Source: UBA7672 sp040398425
GTDB lineage: Bacteria > Pseudomonadota > Alphaproteobacteria > Caulobacterales > Hyphomonadaceae
Direction: 5' to 3'
Assembly: GCA_040398425.1 (NCBI GenBank)
Contig: JBBATZ010000024.1
Coordinates: forward strand, 1 to 52,399
DNA length: 52,399 nucleotides
This document shows positions 42,663-51,547 of the stretch, one piece after another (within the stretch, counting starts at the first letter, position 1; the number at the start of each line of letters is the position of its first letter). The position numbers and the translations under genes are program-made. Under the pieces are notes generated by a model, which was not told the origin of the DNA, made no database searches, and saw only the letters and a program-made list of their open reading frames with translations.

Positions 42663-43886
42663 ATGGACTTCAACGACAGCTCCGAAGAAGCCGCCTTCCG
42701 CGCCGAAGCCCGCGCCTGGCTTGAGAAGACACTCGGCCCGCCGGCCTCGCGCCAAACTGCGCGTTCGGAGGGCGATGGCATACCGGCAGCGAAAGCCTAT
42801 CAGGCCAAGAAAGCCGCTGCTGGTTATGTCGGCCTGACCTGGCGCAAGGAAGTGGGCGGCCGCGAACTGCCGCCGATCTTCCAGGTGATCTTCAGCCAGG
42901 AAGAACAGAAGTTCCAGGCCCCCGTCGCCCCGTTCGGTATCGGACTCGGCATGTGCATTCCGACCGTGATCGCTTTCCACTCGCCGGAAAAGATCAAGCG
43001 CTATGTTGGTCCCGCTCTGCGAGGTGAGGAGATCTGGTGCCAGCTTTTCTCCGAGCCAAGCGCGGGCTCGGACGTTGCCGGCCTCAAGACCAAAGCGGTC
43101 CGCGACGGCGACGACTGGGTCGTGAACGGCCAGAAAGTGTGGACCTCCGGCGCGCATTATTGCGATTATGGCATCCTGCTGGTCCGCACCAATCCGGAAA
43201 AGGAAAAGCACAAGGGCCTCACCATGTTCGTCGTGAACATGAAGGCGCCCGGTGTTGAAGTGCGTCCGATCCACCAGATGTCGGGCGGGTCCAACTTCAA
43301 CGAAGTCTATTTCACGGATGTGCGCATTTCGGACTCAGAGCGCCTGGGCGAGATCGGCAATGGCTGGAATGTCGCGCTGGTGACACTGATGAACGAGCGC
43401 CTCGCAGTTGGCGGATCGGCGGGGCCTGAGTACGGCGAGATTCTGGAACTTGCGCGCAACACGCCGTCTCCGTCCGGCAAGGGCTCGCTGCTGCAGGATC
43501 AGGCGTTCCGTGAAAAGCTCGCGGGTTGGTATGTCAGCGCCGAAGGATACACCCTCGGCAAGTATCGCACGATGACGGCGCTCTCGAAGGGGCAGACGCC
43601 CGGGCCGGAGAATTCCATCGGCAAGCTGCTCAACGCCAACCGCATGCAGGATCTCGCCAACGGCGCCATCGAGGCAGAGGATCATTTCGGCATCATTTCG
43701 GATCCCGACATCGCACCTCTCCAGGGCGCTTTCCACAATGCCTATATGTGGGCCCCGGGCCTTCGGATTGCGGGCGGCACGGACGAAATCCTGCGCAACA
43801 TCATTGCGGAGCGCGTGCTCGGTCTTCCACAGGACGTTCGTGTGGATAAAGGCATTGCCTACAAGGACCTGCCGACGGGCCGCTGA
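42663..43886 (+). CDS. acyl-CoA dehydrogenase, subunit-type 2
   Basis: A protein of 407 residues. ATG 42663 follows GAGGAG by several bases. Features are MDFNDSSEEAAFRAEARAWLEKTLG, the FAD-binding region WCQLFSEPSAGSDVAGLKTKAVRDGDDWVVNGQKVWTSGAH, FVVNMKAPGVEVRPIHQMSGGSNFNEVYFTDVRI, and the C-terminal LRIAGGTDEILRNIIAERVLGLPQD. It differs clearly from the preceding dehydrogenase. In known mixed complexes one chain gives the catalytic base and the other binds FAD; which is which here is not decided. Last gene of the operon, eleven bases after gene three. Confidence 0.91.
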   Translation: MDFNDSSEEAAFRAEARAWLEKTLGPPASRQTARSEGDGIPAAKAYQAKKAAAGYVGLTWRKEVGGRELPPIFQVIFSQEEQKFQAPVAPFGIGLGMCIPTVIAFHSPEKIKRYVGPALRGEEIWCQLFSEPSAGSDVAGLKTKAVRDGDDWVVNGQKVWTSGAHYCDYGILLVRTNPEKEKHKGLTMFVVNMKAPGVEVRPIHQMSGGSNFNEVYFTDVRISDSERLGEIGNGWNVALVTLMNERLAVGGSAGPEYGEILELARNTPSPSGKGSLLQDQAFREKLAGWYVSAEGYTLGKYRTMTALSKGQTPGPENSIGKLLNANRMQDLANGAIEAEDHFGIISDPDIAPLQGAFHNAYMWAPGLRIAGGTDEILRNIIAERVLGLPQDVRVDKGIAYKDLPTGR

Positions 43887-44021
43887 ACACGTACTGTTTC
43901 GCGTGCGGCCCATTAACCGCTCGGATACCCATCGGATGTTTGGTGGCAGGGCAGGCTGAACAACCTGCTTGCGGCGCGCGCGAACTGCGTTACCTGCTGC
44001 GGTGGATTTGAGGAATATTGC

Positions 44022-47000
44022 ATGGCGGATGGACCGGCCTCTCGGGATCGGAATGTGACAGCGCGTGCCGAATGCGAAGTCGGCGTCGCGGTCGCGCGCA
44101 TCGCTGAGGCATTGGAAAAGCGGGACGTGCTCGCCATCATTTCGGGTGAGTACCGTGCGCGGGATATTCACGCGGCTCTGAAGGGCGCTGCGCCGGATGT
44201 CGTGTCGATCCTGCTGCCGTCGAGCGACGCTCTGCCGGGCGACGCACAGCCGCCCACCGCCGCCAACATTGGCTCTCGCATGGCTGCGCTGCGCCAGGCG
44301 CGACGCACGCAGAAACAGAAGTCCCGCGCTCGTCTCGCATTCATCACGACGGCCGAAGCCGCGAGCGAAATGTTGCCGGATCCGGCTACATTCGATCAGC
44401 CCCTGACGCGCTATGTCACCGGTGGCAAGTTGGAGGCTCAGGCGTTCCAGGCTGCCGTGAAAGGCATCGGTTACTACGAGGATGATCGCGTCGACGAGCC
44501 GGCCGAATTCGCCATGCGCGGCCGCGTGATCGACATCTTCCCCGTCGACGGCGAGAACCCTATCCGTATCGAACTGAACGACGGCGTGATCATCCGCATC
44601 CGCGAGTTCGACAGCGTCAGCCAGCGTGGCGTACGCGACTTGCCATTCGTTGAATTTGGCTCGGCCGCCATGCCCGTGTTCCTCGGCAAGCGCTCGACGC
44701 TTTTTGACTATTTCCCGACCGCGTCGCTCGCCATGGATGTCGGCGTCGACGCAGAGCGCGGCCGCTTTCTGGCGCTCGCGGCAGACGCCTCGCGCGGGCC
44801 GCAAGGCAAGAAGGAAACGGCCAGCCACAAGCTTGTGCCGCAAAACATCTGGGACGCCGCCGTGAAGGTGCGCCGCCCGGTCGATGTCGCGGCAACCGCT
44901 GGAACGCGTGTGGTCCGCTTCACCGGAAACCCCAATCCCGTGCGCGCGATGAATGCGGAAATCGCCGATGCGCTGAAGAAAAAATCGCGCGTGGTGGTCG
45001 CCGGCTCGGAACATGATTTGCGCCTGATCCGCAAGCGGTTGAGCAAGGAGACGGCAAAGGGTGCGCGCCCGGCCGACAGCTGGCTCGACATTGATCGCGG
45101 CTGGGGCAATCGCGTGAAGCTGTTGGCGATGCGGCTGGAACGTGGCTGGCGCGACACTGATCGCCTTGTGATCTCGGCGGCGGATGTGCTGCGCAGCAAT
45201 GCCGGACTGGCCGCGGCTTCAGGCGACAATGGCGAACACCTGTTGGAGATTGGCGACGTCTGCATTGGTGACGTTGTCATTCACGAAGACCACGGGATTG
45301 CGGTGATTGCAGGATTGAAGCGCACGTCGGCCCCAGGTGAGGATCGTGGCGGTGAATCGATCGAGCTTGAATATGCAGGCGGGGCCAGGCGCCTCATCGC
45401 CGTGGAGGATGCGGACCGCATCTGGAAGTATGGCGCAGACCGGACAGCAGTCACGCTGGATGGACTTGATGGAACAAGTTGGCGCAAGCGCCGGCTGGTG
45501 ATCGACAAGGCGATGTCGGAGACGGCGGCGGACATGTCGCGCCTCGCCAAGGAGAGCGCCAAGCGCAAGGCGGTGAAGATCGAACCGGATCCGGCGGCGT
45601 ACGATAACTTCTCCTCCGGCTTCCCGTTCTCGGAAACGCCGGATCAGGCGCGCGCGATCGTCGCGGTTCGCGAAGACCTTGCGTCTGGCCGCCCCATGGA
45701 TCGTCTGGTGATCGGCGATGTGGGTTACGGGAAGACGGAAGTTGCGCTGCGTGCCGCCGCGCTGGTGGCTCTGGATGGAAAACAGGCCGTGATTGCCGTG
45801 CCGACGACTGTGCTGGTGCGCCAGCATCTCGAACAGTTTCGCAGGCGGTTCGAGAAAACCGGCCTGAAAGTTGCGGCGTTGTCGCGCCTGTCAGATGCCG
45901 CCGAGAAGAAACGTGTGCGCGCGGGGCTGGCCGACGGGTCGATATCCGTTGTCATCGGCACAGGCGCGGTGGCGGCAAAGGGCACGGAATACAAGAACCT
46001 CGCGCTCGTCGTGATTGATGAGGAGCAGCGGTTCGGCGCGGCCGACAAGGCGACCCTGCGGGCGCTGGCTGAAGAAGGCCATCTGCTCAGCCTGACGGCG
46101 ACGCCCATCCCCCGCACCCTGCAGAATGCCCTATTGGGCCTCAAGCAGATGTCGGTGATTGCTACGCCGCCTGCGCGACGCCAGCCGATCCGTACCCTCG
46201 CGGGTGTGTTCGATGACTCGCAGGTGCGAACGGCGCTGTTGCGAGAGAAGGATCGCGGCGGCCAGAGCTTTGTGGTCGTGCCGCGCATCACGGATCTCGC
46301 GCCACTGGCGGAGCGAATCCAACGATTGACGCCTGAACTGTCGATGTTGCAGGCGCATGGCGACATGCCTGTAGGCGAGATTGATGACTCGATGGTGCGA
46401 TTTGCGGCGGGGCTTAGCGACGTGCTTCTCGCCACGAACATTATCGAGGCAGGTCTGGACGTGCCGCGCGCCAATACAATGATCGTCTGGCGGGCCGATC
46501 GATTTGGCCTGGCCCAGCTCCACCAGTTGCGCGGCCGTGTGGGCCGAGGCAATCGGCGCGGTCATATCCTGCTGACGACTGAGCCCGGCGTTGCGCTGAC
46601 AGAGGCGACGCGCAAACGCCTGCGCACGTTGGAATCGCTGGACCGTCTCGGCGCTGGCTTCGCGATCAGCGCGCGCGATTTGGATATCCGCGGTGCTGGC
46701 GACCTGGTGGGCGACGCGCAGAGCGGCCACATGAAGTTGATCGGAATCGATCTCTATCAGCACCTGCTGGAGCGCGCCGTGCGCGAGACTCGCGGCGAGA
46801 AACTGGATCGCTGGACGCCGGTCATCAATGTGGGTCTCGGCGGACGCATCCCGACCGACTGGATTCCTGAGGCGGATACGCGCCTGTCGCTCTACCTGCG
46901 TCTCGCGCGCCTGACGACGAAGGCTGAACTCGACGCTTTCGAGGAAGAACTCGTCGATCGCTTCGGCAAGGAACCTGAGGAGTCGGCCATCCTGATGCGC

Positions 47001-47222
47001 ATTGCGCGCCTGCGTGTGCTCGCGCGTGAGGCGGACATTGCGCGTGTGGACGCGGGGCCTGGCGCCATAGCTCTCACGCCGCGCAATGAGATGACAAAGA
47101 AGGCGATCGCAGCTGCAGACCTCACTCCCAGGAACGGCAGACTGCTTCTCGACGCCGCGATTGCCTCTCCGGTCGATCGCCTCACCCAGACGGAAAAGAC
47201 GCTGCGCACCGTGGCGCGCTGA
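44022..47222 (+). CDS. Mfd-family transcription-repair coupling translocase, divergent
   Basis: A 1066-residue protein with the full order of a transcription-repair coupling factor. UvrB-like N-terminal domains (VAVARIAEALEKRDVLAIISG, GYYEDDRVDEPAEFAMRGRVIDIFPVDGENPIRIEL) are followed by the RNA-polymerase interacting domain GDVCIGDVVIHEDHGIAVIAGLKR...ESIELEYAGGARRLIAVEDADRIWKYG. The RecG-like translocase has Walker A GDVGYGKTEVALRAA (near 565), DEEQRFG (near 665), SLTATPIPRTLQNALLG and RGRVGRGNRRGHILL. The DEEQRFG box differs from the DEEHRFG of E. coli Mfd, and several usually strict stretches are altered, suggesting either a diverged Mfd or a second paralogue. It would push stalled RNA polymerase off DNA and call UvrA. 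Confidence 0.82.
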   Translation: MADGPASRDRNVTARAECEVGVAVARIAEALEKRDVLAIISGEYRARDIHAALKGAAPDVVSILLPSSDALPGDAQPPTAANIGSRMAALRQARRTQKQKSRARLAFITTAEAASEMLPDPATFDQPLTRYVTGGKLEAQAFQAAVKGIGYYEDDRVDEPAEFAMRGRVIDIFPVDGENPIRIELNDGVIIRIREFDSVSQRGVRDLPFVEFGSAAMPVFLGKRSTLFDYFPTASLAMDVGVDAERGRFLALAADASRGPQGKKETASHKLVPQNIWDAAVKVRRPVDVAATAGTRVVRFTGNPNPVRAMNAEIADALKKKSRVVVAGSEHDLRLIRKRLSKETAKGARPADSWLDIDRGWGNRVKLLAMRLERGWRDTDRLVISAADVLRSNAGLAAASGDNGEHLLEIGDVCIGDVVIHEDHGIAVIAGLKRTSAPGEDRGGESIELEYAGGARRLIAVEDADRIWKYGADRTAVTLDGLDGTSWRKRRLVIDKAMSETAADMSRLAKESAKRKAVKIEPDPAAYDNFSSGFPFSETPDQARAIVAVREDLASGRPMDRLVIGDVGYGKTEVALRAAALVALDGKQAVIAVPTTVLVRQHLEQFRRRFEKTGLKVAALSRLSDAAEKKRVRAGLADGSISVVIGTGAVAAKGTEYKNLALVVIDEEQRFGAADKATLRALAEEGHLLSLTATPIPRTLQNALLGLKQMSVIATPPARRQPIRTLAGVFDDSQVRTALLREKDRGGQSFVVVPRITDLAPLAERIQRLTPELSMLQAHGDMPVGEIDDSMVRFAAGLSDVLLATNIIEAGLDVPRANTMIVWRADRFGLAQLHQLRGRVGRGNRRGHILLTTEPGVALTEATRKRLRTLESLDRLGAGFAISARDLDIRGAGDLVGDAQSGHMKLIGIDLYQHLLERAVRETRGEKLDRWTPVINVGLGGRIPTDWIPEADTRLSLYLRLARLTTKAELDAFEEELVDRFGKEPEESAILMRIARLRVLAREADIARVDAGPGAIALTPRNEMTKKAIAAADLTPRNGRLLLDAAIASPVDRLTQTEKTLRTVAR

Positions 47223-47228
47223 TCGATC

Positions 47229-48098
47229 TCACGCTGATGCGCGCGTCTTGGCTAACATGATCCCGCCAGCCATCGCATCCGCTTGTGGTTCGGTGAGACG
47301 GGCGGCGGTCGCGGGAGGAATGTAGGGGCGAATGAATTCCACAAGTCCGCCGACCAGCGCTACGCGCGGCGCGCCGCGTTCGAGCACGGCCTCAGCCAAA
47401 CCGGCAATGTGAACCGCCGCGTCGCGTAACAGGTTGCTGGCGGCGGGCTCGCCTGCGGCGGCATGCTTGATTACGACCGCTGCGAAAGCCGCATAGTCGG
47501 TCGGGCTGGCCGTCTCCGACCAGCGGATGACTACCGCCGGGTCTGACGAGAAGCGCTCAAGCACTTCCTGCGCGAAAGCGGTCTTCCGGGCGCGGCCATC
47601 CAGCGTGCGCAGCGAGTACCGGATGGCGTTGAGGCCGATATGCGCGCCGCTGCCTTCGTCGGAGACAGGAAAGCCATAACCGCCAACGCGGATCGTCTGG
47701 CCCTTGTAGGTGATGCCGATGCTGCCCGTGCCGCACACGACGATTCCGCCTTCATCTCCGCCGAATGCGCCGAGCCATGCGAGATAGCCGTCGCCCTCGA
47801 ACCAGGCCTTCCTGAACGGGTGCTGCCATGTCTCGAGCGCCTGTCGCGCGCCGATATGGCCCGTGCCGGCGAGCCCGATGCCAGCGTAGGTATTGGCCAA
47901 CGCCTCTTCATTCAGCCCTGCCTGCGCAAGCGCCTCGCGCGCCGCGCCCAGGATTGACGCGCTGGCCGCCTGTATGCCGAAACGCATGCTCGCGGGGCCT
48001 GATACACCCTGGCCCAGCACGCGGCCGTCGGCCGTTTCCAGCCGCGCGCGGCATCTCGTTCCGCCGCCATCAACGCCGAGGAAAAGCGCGTCTGTCAT
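47229..48098 (-). CDS. nagK: N-acetylglucosamine kinase-like sugar kinase (BadF/BadG fold)
   Basis: A 289-residue ATPase of the BadF/BadG/BcrA/BcrD family. The ATP-binding start is LFLGVDGGGTRCRARLETADGRVLGQG (DGGGT at 9-13), later EGDGYLAWLGAFGGDEGGIVVCGTGSIGITYKG and GGYGFPVSDEGSGAHIGLNAIRY. Homologues beside nagA and murQ phosphorylate N-acetylglucosamine to its 6-phosphate; the assignment rests on this context. Convergent with mfd (six bases), divergent from murQ over 65 bases. Confidence 0.85.
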   Translation of the reverse strand: MTDALFLGVDGGGTRCRARLETADGRVLGQGVSGPASMRFGIQAASASILGAAREALAQAGLNEEALANTYAGIGLAGTGHIGARQALETWQHPFRKAWFEGDGYLAWLGAFGGDEGGIVVCGTGSIGITYKGQTIRVGGYGFPVSDEGSGAHIGLNAIRYSLRTLDGRARKTAFAQEVLERFSSDPAVVIRWSETASPTDYAAFAAVVIKHAAAGEPAASNLLRDAAVHIAGLAEAVLERGAPRVALVGGLVEFIRPYIPPATAARLTEPQADAMAGGIMLAKTRASA

Positions 48099-48163
48099 TT
48101 CCCTTGTCTATCCTGCTTCGCCTGCCATTCAATGGGCTCAGCTAATCAGAGGCGGACAGGCGC

Positions 48164-49051
48164 ATGAGCACGGAAGACATCAGCCCGCGCTATCTCGATC
48201 TCGACACATGGTCAGCCGGCGAGCAGGTCGCAGCGCTGCACGACAGCCAGATCGAAGCCGTGGCGGCGGTCCGACCCGCGCTGGCTGCAATCGCCCTCGC
48301 CGTGGAAGCCGCTGCGGTGCGGCTGCGTCAGGGCGGGCGCATCATCTACGCCGGCGCCGGAACCTCAGCCCGCATCGGTGTGCAGGATGGCGCAGAGCTG
48401 CTGCCGACATTCAGCTGGCCTGCCGATCGGGTCGCGTTTGTGATCGCAGGCGGGGAGGCGGCGCTCCTGCGTGCTGTCGAGAACGCGGAGGATTCCGCCG
48501 AGGATGGCGCGCAGCGCATTGAAGCGCTTGGCGTGGGCGCAAACGACGTTGTGCTGGGCATCGCCGCCAGCGGGAATACGCCGTTTACGGTTGCGGCCGT
48601 GAAAACAGCACGCGATCTAGGTGCACTGACCATCGGCATTGCCAACAACGCGGGCACGCAACTGCTTGCCGCTAGTCACTATCCCGTGCTGATCGAGACG
48701 GGACCAGAAGCAATCGCCGGCTCGACGCGGCTGAAGGCCGGTACGTCGCAGAAGGTTGCACTCAATCTGTTCTCGACCGCGCTGATGGCGCAACTCGGGC
48801 GGGTCTATCGCGGCATGATGGTGGACATGCGGCCGACCAATGCGAAGCTTCGCCTGCGCTCCGAACAGATGGTGGCAAAGATCGCTGGGTGCGCCGTGGA
48901 GATGGCAGCGGATGCGCTCCGCAAGGCTGACGGCGACATCAAGGCAGCATCACTGATTGCTTTGGGACTTGGCGTCGGCGAGGCGTCCGCATTGCTTGCA
49001 AAGCACGATGGCAACCTGCGCAAGGCGCTGGCTGAATCCGGGCGCGCCTAG
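48164..49051 (+). CDS. murQ: N-acetylmuramic acid 6-phosphate etherase
   Basis: A 295-residue SIS-fold lyase that splits MurNAc-6-phosphate into GlcNAc-6-phosphate and D-lactate in peptidoglycan recycling. The core is IIYAGAGTSARIGVQDGAELLPTFSWP, followed by VVLGIAASGNTPFTVAAVKTARDLGALTIGI and ETGPEAIAGSTRLKAGTSQKVALNLFSTALM, with the C-terminal helix-hairpin-helix-like GLGVGEASALLAKHDGNLRKAL. Length matches E. coli MurQ. Its stop overlaps the convergent nagA end by four bases. A MurNAc kinase or PTS is not in the window. Confidence 0.95.
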   Translation: MSTEDISPRYLDLDTWSAGEQVAALHDSQIEAVAAVRPALAAIALAVEAAAVRLRQGGRIIYAGAGTSARIGVQDGAELLPTFSWPADRVAFVIAGGEAALLRAVENAEDSAEDGAQRIEALGVGANDVVLGIAASGNTPFTVAAVKTARDLGALTIGIANNAGTQLLAASHYPVLIETGPEAIAGSTRLKAGTSQKVALNLFSTALMAQLGRVYRGMMVDMRPTNAKLRLRSEQMVAKIAGCAVEMAADALRKADGDIKAASLIALGLGVGEASALLAKHDGNLRKALAESGRA

Positions 49052-50163
49052 CGGATAGTGTCGCCGCCAACCCAGACTTTGCGTACCTGCAGGTCGTGAT
49101 CGAGCAGGATCATGTCGGCGCGTGCGCCAGCCGCAAGCTGTCCACGCTCGCTATCAATACCCAGGAACTCAGACGGCGTGAGGCTCGCCATCCGGAGCGC
49201 GTCATCAGATGAGGCGCCCAGCATGGACACCGCGTTGCGAACCGCCTGCGCCAGGTCGAGGTGCGCACCGGCGAGCGTTCCCGATGGTGTCCGCAGCGCG
49301 CCGTCGCGGACCGCGATCGGTTCGCCGAACAGTGTCATGGAGGGCAACGTTGAACCAACCGTCGACATCGCGTCCGAGACCAGCATCAGCCGTCCCGCTG
49401 TCTTGGCCGCGAACGCTGCGCGCGCAGACACGGGATGAACGTGGATGCCGTCCAGGACCAGCCCTGCCCAGGAATCGCGCGTTGCCAGCGCAACGCCGAC
49501 CGGCCCCGGCTTGCGGCCCTCCAGCGGTGGCATCGCATTGAACAGATGCGTAAAGCCCGTTGCTCCCGCATCAAGCAACGCCTCGACGTCTCCATGGTCC
49601 GCCGCCGTATGACCGATGCTGACCGTTACGCCCGCTGCGACCAGCGCCTTCACATCATCGGGCGAGGCCTGTTCAGGCGCGATAGTGATGAGCAGCGGAA
49701 AGGATCGCTTCTGCGTCAGCAGCGCCATGTCCTCTGCATCCATGCCGCGCAGGAAGCGCTGAGGGTGCACCCCCCGTCTCGGTTCAGATAGCCAGGGCCC
49801 CTCGAGGTGAAGGCCGACTAGGCCCGGCATGTTCTCGCGCATGCCATGCGCGACTGCCTCAAGCGCACGGAGGATGCTCGATCGCTCATCGGAGATGAGT
49901 GTCGCCATAAGGCCGGTCACCCCGAACTGGGCATGAGCCGCCGTGATCGTGCGCAAGGTGTCGATGGTTGGTGCGTCGTTGAACAATGCGCCGCCGCCGC
50001 CATTCACCTGAACGTCCACAAGGCCGGGCGCCAGCGTGCCGTCCAGCACTTCGGCTCCGGGCGCTATGCCTTGCATGACCCCCGCGATCCGGCTTCCGCT
50101 GATCTGGACGGTCGCGCCTTCCAGCATCTCGTTCCCGGTGAACACACGTGTTGCCGCCAGCAT
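49048..50163 (-). CDS. nagA: N-acetylglucosamine-6-phosphate deacetylase
   Basis: A 371-residue amidohydrolase that removes the acetyl group from GlcNAc-6-phosphate. Instead of a first HxH pair it has VDVQVNGGGGALFND, the Gln-x-Asn variant known from E. coli NagA. Other landmarks are LVGLHLEGPWLSEPRRGVHP, VSIGHTAADHGDVEALL, THLFNAMPPLEGRKPG, LDGIHVHP and LVSDAM. ATG 50163 starts the usual N-terminus (MLAATRVFTGNEML); an open frame continues upstream into the next gene. It is seven bases downstream of the SIS deaminase gene, in the same transcript. Confidence 0.94.
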   Translation of the reverse strand: MLAATRVFTGNEMLEGATVQISGSRIAGVMQGIAPGAEVLDGTLAPGLVDVQVNGGGGALFNDAPTIDTLRTITAAHAQFGVTGLMATLISDERSSILRALEAVAHGMRENMPGLVGLHLEGPWLSEPRRGVHPQRFLRGMDAEDMALLTQKRSFPLLITIAPEQASPDDVKALVAAGVTVSIGHTAADHGDVEALLDAGATGFTHLFNAMPPLEGRKPGPVGVALATRDSWAGLVLDGIHVHPVSARAAFAAKTAGRLMLVSDAMSTVGSTLPSMTLFGEPIAVRDGALRTPSGTLAGAHLDLAQAVRNAVSMLGASSDDALRMASLTPSEFLGIDSERGQLAAGARADMILLDHDLQVRKVWVGGDTIR

Positions 50164-50170
50164 CTGCACG

Positions 50171-51208
50171 TCAGCGGGTCTCCGTGATCTTGCTAAGCAT
50201 CGGCGGCCGGTCCGGTGAGCGACCGCGGCGCAGCGCGGTGTCATTGGCGAAGAGGTAGAAGCGCAACAGCATTGAGATCAGCTCCAGGACGGGCTCATCG
50301 TCGGCCGGAATATGAACGCCTTGTAGCGTGGCGTCCGGCGAGATCAGCAAGACTGACGTCCCGCGCTGGGCGAGATCAGCCGCTAACGTCTTCAGGCCGG
50401 CGAAGGATGCGTCGCGCTGTACAAAGATGATCGCGCGAAGGTTGGGACCTGCCAACGCATAAGGACCATGCCGGATTTCGGCTGCGCTGATGGATTCTGC
50501 GTGGAGCCCACTTGTCTCCTTGAGCTTCAGCGCCGCTTCCGCCGCAATAGCGAGACCGGGTCCGCGACCCACAATGTAGACAGGCCCGTCGCCGTCGAGA
50601 AAGTTGGCGATTGATGACCAGTCCGCGCGCAGGGCGCGAGCCAGCACATCACCCGCGCGGTTGAAGGCGTCGATCATGGTGGCATCTTCGCGCCAGTGAC
50701 CGGCGAGTCCGAGCACCAGCGTCATAGCAGCAATGCAGGACTTTGTGGCGGCGATGCTGGTCTCCGGCCCTGCCATCAACGGTAGCGTGACGTCCACCGC
50801 GCTGGTGAGCGGCGAAGATATGTCATTGACCATCGCGATGCGCAGCACGTCCACGCCAGTTGCGTTGCGACAGAACTCAACCAGATCCGGGCTGCGACCG
50901 GATTGAGAAATTGCAAGCACCAGCGCGCGGTCGAGCTGAAGCCGGCCGCCATAGATGGAATGAACTGACGGTGCGACAGACACCGTTGGCAAGCCGAGTC
51001 GGATCTCGATCACATACTTGGCGAGCAGGGCCGCTGCATCAGAACTGCCGCGCCCAGCAGCAAGCACAAGACGCGGTGATATCTTGCGAAGCCGGGCGCC
51101 AAGTTCCGCGAGCTGAGCGCCGCTCTCCGCAGCAAGCCGCCTTGCCACAGCAGGTGACTCGCGCGCTTCGCTTTCCATGAGGGTGGGGCTGGCCATCTCT
51201 GCGACCAT
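50171..51208 (-). CDS. nagB-II: SIS-type glucosamine-6-phosphate deaminase (NagB-II-like)
   Basis: A 345-residue protein with two SIS domains and no glutaminase domain: LVLAAGRGSSDAAALLAKYVIE and VLAISQSGRSPDLVEFC in the first, VYIVGRGPGLAIAAEAALKLKETSGLHAESISAAEIRHGPYAL in the second. This is the layout of NagB-II, which converts glucosamine-6-phosphate to fructose-6-phosphate and ammonia and replaces ordinary NagB in many proteobacteria. It is co-transcribed with nagA. Two starts, ATG 51208 and ATG 51196, are possible. Upstream lies the SRPBCC remnant. Confidence 0.9.
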   Translation of the reverse strand: MVAEMASPTLMESEARESPAVARRLAAESGAQLAELGARLRKISPRLVLAAGRGSSDAAALLAKYVIEIRLGLPTVSVAPSVHSIYGGRLQLDRALVLAISQSGRSPDLVEFCRNATGVDVLRIAMVNDISSPLTSAVDVTLPLMAGPETSIAATKSCIAAMTLVLGLAGHWREDATMIDAFNRAGDVLARALRADWSSIANFLDGDGPVYIVGRGPGLAIAAEAALKLKETSGLHAESISAAEIRHGPYALAGPNLRAIIFVQRDASFAGLKTLAADLAQRGTSVLLISPDATLQGVHIPADDEPVLELISMLLRFYLFANDTALRRGRSPDRPPMLSKITETR

Positions 51209-51252
51209 GGATCAAGCCGCCGCGTTGGACAATGTTGATCTGCTCGCAGGCT

Positions 51253-51547
51253 TCAGTGTGCGCCAGCCAGCACTGTTTCCAGCTTCTCCAGGAATTGCCG
51301 CCAGCCGTGCTGCGCGCCGCCGAACGCCTGTTTCTGGGTTGGCCGGAAGCCATTCTGCTCCATGCGCAGATGCGTGCCAGCTCTTGTGGGAGTGAGCGTG
51401 AACGTGACGACACTTGTGAGATTGTAGGCTGCGTCTTCGTGCTTGAAGTCCCACGTGTAGGAGAGAGTCCTGCCGGGGTCGACGGTCAGAACCTCGCAAT
51501 CAAGAACGCCGCCCCCGATCGCCGCGAAGGTTGAACCTGTGGCTCGC
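51253..51547 (-). pseudogene. truncated, frameshifted SRPBCC (AHSA1-like) gene
   Basis: In the frame that ends with TGA at 51253-51255, the translation includes GGGVLDCEVLTVDPGRTLSY, TWDFKHEDAAYNLTSVVTF, TLTPTRAGTHLRMEQNGF and GGAQHGWRQFLEKLETVLAG, the C-terminal part of an AHSA1/SRPBCC protein. The preceding piece HRFNLRGD, which in the family comes directly before WGGVLDCE, is in another frame; the shift lies at a run of five C on the plus strand (51512-51516). Before that the frame meets the stop of the DUF1801 gene, so the N-terminal third is missing. It is a remnant left after a deletion. These two genes are often neighbours in relatives. Confidence 0.75.

Noticed and set aside
51039..51413. 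Minus-strand 124-codon frame across the nagB-II start and the SRPBCC remnant
   Set aside because: It is out of frame with both the conserved SIS gene and the SRPBCC residues; no domain.
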